Origin: an uncultured Oscillospiraceae bacterium
Lineage (GTDB): Bacteria > Bacillota > Clostridia > Oscillospirales > Acutalibacteraceae
Assembly (NCBI GenBank): GCA_902462665.1
Contig: CABQCM010000089.1
Location: 1-6,488 of the forward strand
Direction: 5' to 3'
Length of the DNA: 6,488 bases
A program made the translations under genes and the position numbers. Position 1 is the first letter of the stretch; each line of letters opens with the position of its first letter. Of this stretch, positions 1 to 5,225 are shown piece by piece. The notes under the pieces are model-generated. The model was not told the DNA's origin, ran no database searches, and saw only the letters and a program-made list of their open reading frames with translations.

Positions 1-37
1 TCAGGCAGGGCTTTCTGGAAAGAAGGAACGCTTGGTT

Positions 38-1495
38 ATGCTCGATCAATACGATGTTATCGTAGCCGGCAGTGGGGTCGCCGGATTGTATACAGCCCTC
101 AATTTAAGCAAGGAGCTGCGGGTGCTGGTGCTGTGCAAGCAGGAGATGCTGCTGACCAACACGGCCTTGGCCCAAGGCGGCGTGGCGGCCGTGCTCGATT
201 TGGCGAACGATAGCTACGATCTCCATTTTGAGGATACTATGATTGCCGGCGGGCAAAAGAACGATCCCCTTGCCGTGCGCACTCTGGTGGAAGAAGGGCC
301 GGGCGATGTACGGCGCATTCTCGAAATGGGGGTTGAGTTTGACAAAGGCCCCGACGGGCGTTTGAGCTCCACTCTTGAGGGGGGGCACAGCCGCAACCGT
401 ATCGTCCATCACCGGGATTCGACCGGGCGTGCCATTGCCGAGTGCCTCAGCCGCCAGGTGCTGGCTCGGGAGAACATTGATGTGGCCGAGTATGCCACCC
501 TGTTTCGTTTGGAGCGGGTGAGCGGCGGCTTTTTAGTGCACATTCTCATTGACGGAAAAGCGATTACTTTGGCCTCCTCTTTTGTGGTGCTCGCCACGGG
601 CGGGATCGGCCGAATTTACAAGTACACCACCAATTCCAAAATTGCCACCGGGGACGGTATCCGGCTGGCCTATGAGTTGGGCTGCCGGATCGAGCATCTC
701 GATTATGTGCAGTTTCATCCCACCGCCTTTGCGGCCGCGCCCGCGCGGGAACGATTCCTCATCAGCGAGGCAGTGCGCGGGGAGGGGGCCTATCTGCTCA
801 ACTGCAACCGGGAACGCTTTATGGACCGTTATGACCCGCGGCTGGAGCTTGCCCCCCGCGACGTGGTTTCCAAATCCATTATTTTAGAGAGCCGCCGATG
901 CGGCAGCGAGCAGTTTTACCTCGATATCACCCGCAAGCCAGCCGCTTTCTTGAAAGACCGCTTCCCAATGATTTATACCCGCTGTCTGGAGGAAGGGGTC
1001 GATATTACCAAAGACTGCATTCCCGTCTATCCCTGCCAGCACTATCTCATGGGCGGAATTGGCGTGGATCTCAACGCTCGCACCGACCTCGACCGGTTGT
1101 ATGCGGTAGGGGAATGCTCCCATACTGGGGTGCATGGAGCCAACCGATTGGCGTCCAATTCGTTGCTTGAGGCATTGGTATTCGGCCGCCGGGCTGCGCA
1201 GGATATCATGGGGCGTACTTCTTCCTTCGGTCGCTGCCCGGCCGTACCGAAACAATCGGTCGATGTTTCCGGCGCGCCGTTGCCCCATGGTCTGGCCGAT
1301 CGAATTCACGACATTATGCAGCAGGCATATTTTGTTTTACCCGACTACGACGCAGCGCGCCGGGGCCTCTCCCAGGTAACCGGGATTCGAGAGCGTTTGC
1401 TGACCGGCGGCTTTGCCGTCACACAAACCTATTGCGAGCGGCTGAGCATTGCCACCGCCGCCGCCATCATTCTCAGGGAGTTGGTGAAAAAATGA
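38..1495 (+). CDS. nadB: L-aspartate oxidase (NadB)
   Basis: NadB is a cytosolic FAD enzyme that oxidises L-aspartate to iminoaspartate, the first step of de novo NAD synthesis; in anaerobes fumarate can be the electron acceptor. The 485-residue protein opens with the FAD dinucleotide motif GSGVAG (11-16) and NTALAQGG (41-48). It then has LEGGHS with Glu114, HRDSTGRA, VVLATGGIG, QFHPT with His227, LAPRD with Arg274, QHYLMGGI with His335 and GANRLASNSLLE with Arg370. These match by motif the residues I recall as Glu121, His244, Arg290, His351 and Arg386 in E. coli NadB. A shortened helical C-terminal domain follows; the E. coli protein is about 540 residues. I chose ATG at 38 because AGAAGGAA (21-28) sits about 9 bases upstream; an in-frame TTG at 32 is too close to it. 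The frame is open to the window edge, so no upstream stop fixes the start. Its end overlaps nadC. The motif set makes the identification very secure; fumarate reductase and succinate dehydrogenase flavoproteins are the nearest alternatives. Confidence 0.96.
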   Translation: MLDQYDVIVAGSGVAGLYTALNLSKELRVLVLCKQEMLLTNTALAQGGVAAVLDLANDSYDLHFEDTMIAGGQKNDPLAVRTLVEEGPGDVRRILEMGVEFDKGPDGRLSSTLEGGHSRNRIVHHRDSTGRAIAECLSRQVLARENIDVAEYATLFRLERVSGGFLVHILIDGKAITLASSFVVLATGGIGRIYKYTTNSKIATGDGIRLAYELGCRIEHLDYVQFHPTAFAAAPARERFLISEAVRGEGAYLLNCNRERFMDRYDPRLELAPRDVVSKSIILESRRCGSEQFYLDITRKPAAFLKDRFPMIYTRCLEEGVDITKDCIPVYPCQHYLMGGIGVDLNARTDLDRLYAVGECSHTGVHGANRLASNSLLEALVFGRRAAQDIMGRTSSFGRCPAVPKQSVDVSGAPLPHGLADRIHDIMQQAYFVLPDYDAARRGLSQVTGIRERLLTGGFAVTQTYCERLSIATAAAIILRELVKK

Positions 1496-2331
1496 TGCAA
1501 TTGCCTACAATATTGGTGGATGAGGTCATCCGCATCGCTTTGAAAGAGGATATCAATTACCTCGATACCGCCACGGATTATATGATTGATGAGCAGCAGA
1601 TATCCACCGCTCAGTTTTTGGCCAAGGCCGACGGTGTGCTCTGCGGTATGGACATTGCCTTGCGGGTGTTTGAGCTGCTGGGGGATTTTGAAATCGAACG
1701 CCTGAAACGCGACGGCGACCGAATTGCCAAAGGCGAAATTCTCGGTCGCATCACCGGCAATACCCGGCTGCTGCTCCATGGCGAGCGCACGGCGCTGAAC
1801 CTCGTGCAGCATCTCTCAGGCATTGCGACTGAGACGGCGCGTTGCGTTGCGCTGGTAGAGGGTACCAAAGCTTCGATCGCGGATACGCGAAAGACTCTGC
1901 CTGGTCTGCGGGCGCTGCAAAAATACGCCGTGACCTGCGGTGGGGGGAAAAACCATCGGTTTAACCTTTCCGACGCGGCCATGCTCAAGGACAACCACAT
2001 TGATGCCGCCGGCGGCATCCTTCCTGCGGTCGAGACACTGCGCCGCTATTTGGGGCACACGGTCAAAATTGAGGTCGAGACCCGCAATCTTGCCGAGGTG
2101 GGGGAGGCGATCAAAGCCGGAGCGGATATCATCATGCTCGATAACATGAAGCTCGATGAAATGCGTCAGGCGGTCGAGCTGGTGGACGGGCGAGCCCTGA
2201 CCGAGGCGTCGGGCGGTATTACCAGCGAAACGCTTGGCCCGGTCGCCCAAACCGGAGTGGACATTATCTCGATCGGCGCACTGACCCATTCGGTCAAGGC
2301 GTTCGATATTTCGTTAAAAATTATAAAGTAG
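1492..2331 (+). CDS. nadC: Nicotinate-nucleotide diphosphorylase, carboxylating (quinolinate phosphoribosyltransferase, NadC)
   Basis: NadC condenses quinolinate with PRPP and decarboxylates it to nicotinate mononucleotide, the entry into the shared NAD pathway. The 279-residue protein has the normal family length. Visible motifs are ERTALNLVQHLSGIAT with Arg99, DTRKTLPGLRALQKYAV with Arg133 and Lys134, GGGKNHRFNLSD with His155 and Arg156, MLKDNH with Lys166, IEVETRN, IMLDNM, EASGGI and ISIGALTHS. Together these form the basic quinolinate and PRPP pocket of the alpha/beta barrel. The ATG at 1492 overlaps the nadB stop as ATGA, and AGGGAG (1475-1480) lies 11 bases upstream. A second in-frame ATG at 1495 is possible, and a longer in-frame extension to 1432 would run deep into nadB and is unlikely. 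The overlap implies translational coupling to nadB. The aminotransferase gene starts 13 bases after its stop. Confidence 0.96.
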   Translation: MMQLPTILVDEVIRIALKEDINYLDTATDYMIDEQQISTAQFLAKADGVLCGMDIALRVFELLGDFEIERLKRDGDRIAKGEILGRITGNTRLLLHGERTALNLVQHLSGIATETARCVALVEGTKASIADTRKTLPGLRALQKYAVTCGGGKNHRFNLSDAAMLKDNHIDAAGGILPAVETLRRYLGHTVKIEVETRNLAEVGEAIKAGADIIMLDNMKLDEMRQAVELVDGRALTEASGGITSETLGPVAQTGVDIISIGALTHSVKAFDISLKIIK

Positions 2332-2335
2332 GAGG
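2330..2335 (+). promoter_or_regulatory. Strong ribosome binding site deciding a GTG start
   Basis: A perfect AGGAGG overlaps the nadC stop codon (TAG at 2329-2331) and lies 9 bases before the GTG at 2345. It decides the start of the aminotransferase, since no nearby ATG is in frame. Its overlap with the nadC stop suggests that ribosomes finishing nadC can reinitiate on the next gene. Confidence 0.85.
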
Positions 2336-2344
2336 GCGCTTGCA

Positions 2345-3541
2345 GTGAAAGTCCCATTTTCTCCCCCCGACATTGGGGAAGCCGAAATTGCCGAGGTCGT
2401 AGATACCCTGCGTTCCGGCTGGATTACCACCGGGAAGAAAACCAAGCGATTTGAGAGGGAGTTGGCCGAGTTTTGCCATACCGGCCGAGTAGCCTGTTTA
2501 AGTTCTCAAACAGCGGCAGCCGAGATGACGCTGCGGTTGCTTGGCGTCGGGCCGGGTGACGAAGTGATTACGACTGCCTATACCTATACCGCTACTGCCA
2601 GCGTCGTCTGTCATGTGGGGGCCACGCCGGTGATTGTCGATGTGGCAAAAGATTGCTATGAAATGGATTATGACGCTATGGAGCGGGCGATCACTGAGCG
2701 CACCAAGGTGATTATCCCGGTAGACCTGGGAGGAATCCTGTGCGATTACCAGCGGATTTTTGAAATCGTGGAGCGCAAAAAGGCGATGTTCCATCCCTCC
2801 AACGACCTGCAAAAGGCCATAGGCCGCATTATCGTTATGGCGGACGGAGCACATTCCCTGGGCGGGGTACGGGATGGAAAAATCAGCGGCCAGACGGGTG
2901 ACTTTACCTGTTTTTCCTTCCACGCCATCAAGAATTTGACTACCGCCGAGGGGGGAGCGGTTACCTGGCGGCAGATTCCCGGGGTGGACGATGAGGAGCT
3001 GTACCGGCAGTATATGCTGCTTTCGCTGCACGGGCAGAGCAAGGACGCGCTGAAAAAGAGCCGCCCGGGGGACTGGGAATACGATATTATAGAGCCGTAT
3101 TACAAATGCAATATGACCGATATCCAGGCATCCTTAGGGCTTGCGCAATTACAGCGTTATGAGGAGATTCTTGAGCGCCGCCATGAAATCATCCGGCGGT
3201 ATAACCAAAAGCTGGAGGGGCATGGTCTGCGGCTTCCCCGGCACACGGGGGAGAATTTCCGTTCCAGCGGCCACCTTTATATTGTGCGCATTGAGGGCGC
3301 GTCCGAGCAGGAACGTAACGAGGTCATTGTCCGTATGGGCGAGCGGGAGATTGCCTGCAACGTGCATTACAAGCCCTTGCCTATGCTCACGGCCTATCGC
3401 AAACGTGGATTTGATATTAAGGATTATCCCAATGCGTATGATTTGTATCACAACGCCGTCAGTCTGCCGCTGCATACTTGCCTGACCGATGAGCAGATTG
3501 ATTTTGTGGCCGATAATCTGATCGATATTTTGGGGAAATAA
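2345..3541 (+). CDS. DegT/DnrJ/EryC1/StrS (ArnB-like) PLP-dependent sugar aminotransferase
   Basis: This family transfers an amino group, usually from glutamate, to a keto group of a nucleotide-linked sugar in the cytosol, supplying amino sugars for glycans or antibiotics. The 398-residue protein has SGWITTG (24-30), SSQTAAAE (53-60; cofactor phosphate region), GDEVITTAYTYTAT, and ADGAHS with Asp167, expected to touch the pyridine nitrogen. The PLP lysine is Lys196 in FSFHAIKNLTTAEGG, nearly the same as the E. coli ArnB signature. YKCNMTDIQASLGLAQL and the C-terminal NVHYKPLP and NAVSLPLHTCL follow the family order. Compared with my recollection of ArnB, about 15 extra residues (roughly 143-159, ERKKAMFHPSNDLQKAI) precede the Asp strand. 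The start is GTG, set by AGGAGG at 2330-2335. It is the last gene of the nadBC operon and is followed by a terminator. The substrate cannot be read from sequence; no sugar dehydratase, epimerase or glycosyltransferase is nearby. Family assignment is secure, the ArnB/PseC-like role is not. Confidence 0.9.
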   Translation: MKVPFSPPDIGEAEIAEVVDTLRSGWITTGKKTKRFERELAEFCHTGRVACLSSQTAAAEMTLRLLGVGPGDEVITTAYTYTATASVVCHVGATPVIVDVAKDCYEMDYDAMERAITERTKVIIPVDLGGILCDYQRIFEIVERKKAMFHPSNDLQKAIGRIIVMADGAHSLGGVRDGKISGQTGDFTCFSFHAIKNLTTAEGGAVTWRQIPGVDDEELYRQYMLLSLHGQSKDALKKSRPGDWEYDIIEPYYKCNMTDIQASLGLAQLQRYEEILERRHEIIRRYNQKLEGHGLRLPRHTGENFRSSGHLYIVRIEGASEQERNEVIVRMGEREIACNVHYKPLPMLTAYRKRGFDIKDYPNAYDLYHNAVSLPLHTCLTDEQIDFVADNLIDILGK

Positions 3542-3553
3542 ATACGTGGTTTC

Positions 3554-3595
3554 AAAAAGAGCCGGATGGAAAGAAATTTCCATCCGGCTCTTTTT
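3554..3595 (+). terminator. Rho-independent terminator of the nadBC-aminotransferase operon
   Basis: A perfect 19-bp stem (3554-3572 with 3577-3595) is closed by a GAAA tetraloop (3573-3576). The GC-rich core GAGCCGGATGG is followed by TTTTT, and the left arm begins with AAAAA, so the hairpin could also work on the minus strand. It starts 12 bases after the aminotransferase stop codon and separates the operon from the AT-rich stretch beyond. Confidence 0.95.
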
Positions 3596-3688
3596 GTATC
3601 ATGGAATTGAATGTCGGAGTATGTCTTTGGCAGTAGGAAAAAATCGAATCAAAGGCTGCCGTGAAACTTATCTTTTAAAATAGTTTTA

Positions 3689-3726
3689 GAACAAAACGTT
3701 CAAAAAATCAATGGAACAATTTGTTC
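3689..3726. promoter_or_regulatory. Pair of related palindromes, likely operator for the XRE regulator
   Basis: Two 13-base dyads share the pattern GAACAANNNGTTC: GAACAAAACGTTC at 3689-3701 and GAACAATTTGTTC at 3714-3726. They agree at 10 of 13 positions (the fourth base from the right arm inward included), and their centres are 25 bases apart. The second lies just upstream of the -10 element of the promoter at 3728-3736. Small XRE proteins commonly bind such paired dyads at their own promoter, so the likely ligand is the product of the gene at 3796-4029. The dyads are seen; the protein that binds them is inferred. Confidence 0.6.
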
Positions 3727-3727
3727 G

Positions 3728-3736
3728 TGATATACT
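3728..3736 (+). promoter_or_regulatory. Extended -10 promoter of the XRE gene
   Basis: TGATATACT is a full extended -10 element (TG, one base, then TATACT at 3731-3736). Seventeen bases upstream the -35 position reads TCAATG (3708-3713), which is poor, as is common for extended -10 promoters. Transcription would start near 3743, giving a leader of about 50 bases. Occupation of the dyad at 3714-3726 would block polymerase. Confidence 0.6.
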
Positions 3737-3795
3737 TTATAAGGAAGTGGCGAATAAATTTATGGTTCTCAAAATAGAAGGGAGAATTGATTGCA

Positions 3796-4029
3796 ATGAG
3801 AGAGCAAAAGGAAACAGAAATAGAACAATTCCTGGAAAACATTATATCTCTTAGAAAACACTATGGTCTATCCAAAAAGAGGATGGCGCAGATTTTGGGA
3901 ATCGGGATGGGAAGCTACAATAAAATAGAACAAGGGATATTCCCAAAACGTCTTACCACCGATGTTATTTTTAACATAACCAAGCATTTCAAAATCCCGC
4001 CGGCTGCTCTGTTTCGAAAACTACCGTAA
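3796..4029 (+). CDS. Small XRE-family helix-turn-helix regulator
   Basis: This 77-residue protein is essentially one Cro/CI-type DNA-binding domain. Residues 11-24 form the first helix, the helix-turn-helix covers about 25-47 (LSKKRMAQILGIGMGSYNKI plus EQG), and the end, ITKHFKIPPAALFRKLP, matches the last helix of the fold. No ligand or protease domain is present, so it probably acts as a simple dimeric repressor. I chose ATG at 3796 because GAAGGGAG (3777-3784) lies 11 bases upstream; an in-frame TTG at 3787 is only 2 bases from it. The gene stands alone, with its own extended -10 promoter and two dyads that suggest autoregulation. Its base composition is clearly richer in A and T than the nad genes, which fits a transferred or prophage-derived gene. 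The fold is secure; its targets are unknown. Confidence 0.85.
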   Translation: MREQKETEIEQFLENIISLRKHYGLSKKRMAQILGIGMGSYNKIEQGIFPKRLTTDVIFNITKHFKIPPAALFRKLP

Positions 4030-4037
4030 AAGAACCT

Positions 4038-4074
4038 CCTGCAATTCGTACGACGAAACTAGTTGAGATGCAGG
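4038..4074. repeat. Nested inverted repeats downstream of the XRE gene
   Basis: CCTGCA (4038-4043) and TGCAGG (4069-4074) are perfect 6-base arms that enclose a second dyad, TTCGT-ACG-ACGAA (4045-4057). The structure begins 8 bases after the XRE stop codon. It is followed by GAAATTTAATATT rather than a run of T, so a terminator role is doubtful. It may stabilise the transcript end or be a chance dyad. Confidence 0.35.
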
Positions 4075-4111
4075 GAAATTTAATATTGCCTGTCAAGAGA
4101 GCATTTGTCAA

Positions 4112-4142
4112 GGGGGATTTCACCCAAAAGATGAAATCCCCC
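4112..4142. terminator. Hairpin between converging XRE and GNAT genes, probable terminator
   Basis: GGGGGATTTCA (4112-4122) pairs perfectly with TGAAATCCCCC (4132-4142) around a 9-base loop. It lies 18 bases past the GNAT stop on the minus strand and 82 bases past the XRE stop on the plus strand. Neither side has a clean T run (minus-strand exit TTGACAAATG, plus-strand exit AATAAACTGG). It is therefore a strong hairpin in the right place but an atypical terminator, possibly serving both genes. Confidence 0.55.
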
Positions 4143-4160
4143 AATAAACTGGAATTTGTG

Positions 4161-4628
4161 TTATAATTCTCTTTTGACCATCACCACGTCATTGCCTTTA
4201 TAATCTATCTCAAAACCGTTTTTCAAAAAAAGCTTATAAGATGGATTGCCGATAGCTATATCATCATACAGTACGGATATTCCATTTTCTTTTGCCGCCT
4301 TACAAATCAGCTCGATTCCCGCTGTACCAAATCCGCGATTTCTGTATTCTGACAACACAATCACATCGCAAAAATGTTTTTTTCTTTTTTCGTCGTAGCG
4401 ATAGGCAATTTCACCAACAAACGCTTTAGTATCAGTTTCGTACAAATAGCGATAATATCGTTGATATTCGGAAACTTCAAGCCACGCAGAAAACCACTTT
4501 TCCCATTCTTCCTTTGGAAAAGGTATCACACCTCCCCAGGCTGCATTGTAAGACATTGTTTGTTCATCTGACAACAGTTTTTCTCGAAACCATAAGTCAC
4601 GCAATACCGGTTTGAATGTTCTAATCAT
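4161..4628 (-). CDS. GNAT-family N-acetyltransferase
   Basis: GNAT enzymes move an acetyl group from acetyl-CoA to an amine on a small molecule, peptide or protein. In this 155-residue protein the acetyl-CoA pyrophosphate loop is RNRGFG (96-101), fitting the R/Q-x-x-G-x-G/A consensus, after the strand FCDVIVLSEY. The motif B region follows as VLYDDIAIGNPSYKLFLKNGF (with Asn128 and Tyr131 typical), and the chain ends in VVMVKREL. The first third (MIRTFKPVLRDLWF onward, rich in Trp and Tyr) probably forms the substrate side. I chose ATG at 4628 because GGAG is 8 bases upstream on the minus strand. A longer in-frame start at 4682 has no such site and would begin upstream of the transcription start predicted from the promoter at 4673-4701. 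The gene is AT-rich like the XRE gene. The substrate is unknown; it could be a resistance or a detoxification enzyme, but nothing here shows it. Confidence 0.85.
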   Translation of the reverse strand: MIRTFKPVLRDLWFREKLLSDEQTMSYNAAWGGVIPFPKEEWEKWFSAWLEVSEYQRYYRYLYETDTKAFVGEIAYRYDEKRKKHFCDVIVLSEYRNRGFGTAGIELICKAAKENGISVLYDDIAIGNPSYKLFLKNGFEIDYKGNDVVMVKREL

Positions 4629-4672
4629 TTGTTTTCTCCACAAATCCCGATTTATCGAATTGAGACGAGCAA

Positions 4673-4701
4673 AGTATAGCACCGATGCGGGCGATATTCA
4701 A
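4673..4701 (-). promoter_or_regulatory. Sigma-70-type promoter of the GNAT gene
   Basis: On the minus strand TTGAAT (4696-4701) and TATACT (4673-4678) are separated by exactly 17 bases, matching the -35 and -10 consensus at 4 and 5 of 6 positions. Transcription would begin near 4666, giving a leader of about 38 bases to the ATG at 4628. This indicates independent transcription of the acetyltransferase rather than read-through from the distant lgt gene. Confidence 0.7.
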
Positions 4702-5073
4702 CCCTTGTTTTTGGACGCTGATAGTAGTGGCAAGCAATGCACCGGTATATACCCGGCGCAGCTTGTTGGGAGCCGAATGCCCCCAAACCCTCAATGCATC
4801 GGAGCAGCTCCGCCCAATGCACAAGCCGCCGTTGGCGTCTGCTGGCATATACTGGCAGGGAAGGACACTCCCGCCCCTGGAGGGCGCAAGGCTGCCGTCA
4901 GGCAGTACCACTATCGGCCCCTGGCCGGTGGTGCGTAAGTGCGCTCTTTGAGAGGGTCAATAAAGAGAACTGAGCGCCCAGGTCATCCCCCAGACGCCCC
5001 TGTTTCGCTTCCCTGCTACTGGTCGATCATCGCCCTCCAACCTGTGCCATTCTGCCACAAATGAACCGCAGTC

Positions 5074-5114
5074 AATGTATAGTAGTGGTCTGGTGAAACC
5101 ACCCTTTATACATT
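5074..5114. repeat. Inverted repeat with nested stem
   Basis: AATGTATA (5074-5081) and TATACATT (5107-5114) are perfect 8-base arms. Inside them GTGGT (5085-5089) pairs with ACCAC (5098-5102), so the whole 41 bases can fold as a two-part stem. No T run follows directly on either strand, which argues against a simple terminator. It could be the end of a structured RNA, a protein-binding dyad or a mobile-element stem-loop. Confidence 0.5.
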
Positions 5115-5159
5115 ACATCTCATAGGGTTCTTTTTATGCTGTCCGCATATATTGGGGCG

Positions 5160-5220
5160 GTTCTCAAGACAGCCTTATGTCCTGCTATGGCTTCCTTTCT
5201 GTCCCAGCTTTGTAGAGAAC
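5160..5220. repeat. Imperfect inverted repeat just after lgt
   Basis: GTTCTC (5160-5165) and GAGAAC (5215-5220) bound a 61-base imperfect hairpin whose inner parts also pair, GACAG (5168-5172) with CTGTC (5199-5203) or AGCC (5171-5174) with GGCT (5189-5192). It starts 5 bases beyond the lgt stop codon in the direction of transcription, the right place for a 3' end structure, but no T run follows it on the minus strand. Confidence 0.4.
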
Positions 5221-5225
5221 GGACT

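Larger units (their letters stand above)
4702..5225. other. Gene-poor, GC-rich region with many short hairpins
   Basis: About 520 bases between the GNAT promoter and the end of lgt contain no open frame I can support. Several frames on both strands are open at once, as expected of GC-rich noncoding DNA, and none has a good ribosome binding site or a recognisable motif. The segment holds a chain of small perfect stems: CGGAGC-A-GCTCCG (4800-4812), CGCCC-CTGGA-GGGCG (4872-4886), CTGCC-GTCA-GGCAG (4892-4905), CGGCC-CCT-GGCCG (4916-4928), and GCGCTC with GAGCGC (4941-4946, 4972-4977). Two larger inverted repeats follow, listed separately. CAATGCAC/T occurs three times (4735, 4792, 4815). This could be a structured RNA, a decayed gene or a mobile-element remnant; I could not match it to SRP RNA, RNase P RNA, tmRNA, a T-box or a known riboswitch. 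Confidence 0.5.

Noticed and set aside
1..65. Tail of nadA before nadB
   Set aside because: NadA is expected upstream by operon logic, but the short stretch in each frame has no NadA signature. One frame ends at 63-65 without a matching C-terminus, so it cannot be supported.
4083..4111. Two TTGACA -35-like hexamers on the minus strand
   Set aside because: Neither is followed at 16-18 bases by a good -10 (CAATAT and CTGCAT), and transcription would only run antisense to the XRE gene.
4629..4682. Longer GNAT start at 4682
   Set aside because: It would start upstream of the predicted transcription start near 4666 and has no ribosome binding site.
4930..4946. GTGCG resembling a group II intron 5' end
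   Set aside because: No domain V sequence or intron-encoded protein was seen, and GTGCG is too short to mean anything alone.
4621..4956. Open minus-strand frame of about 110 codons running into the GNAT start
   Set aside because: It has no ribosome binding site or recognisable motif. Plus-strand frames over the same stretch are open too, and the GNAT promoter lies inside it. I treat it as chance in GC-rich DNA, though a decayed gene is possible.
4612..4973. Plus-strand open frames in the gene-poor region
   Set aside because: Three overlapping frames are open together, none with a good start context or family motif, which is typical of stop-poor noncoding DNA.
5074..5114. T-box or riboswitch because of GGGTGG on the minus strand
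   Set aside because: The T-box core continues as YACCGCG, which is absent, and no aminoacyl or transport gene follows.
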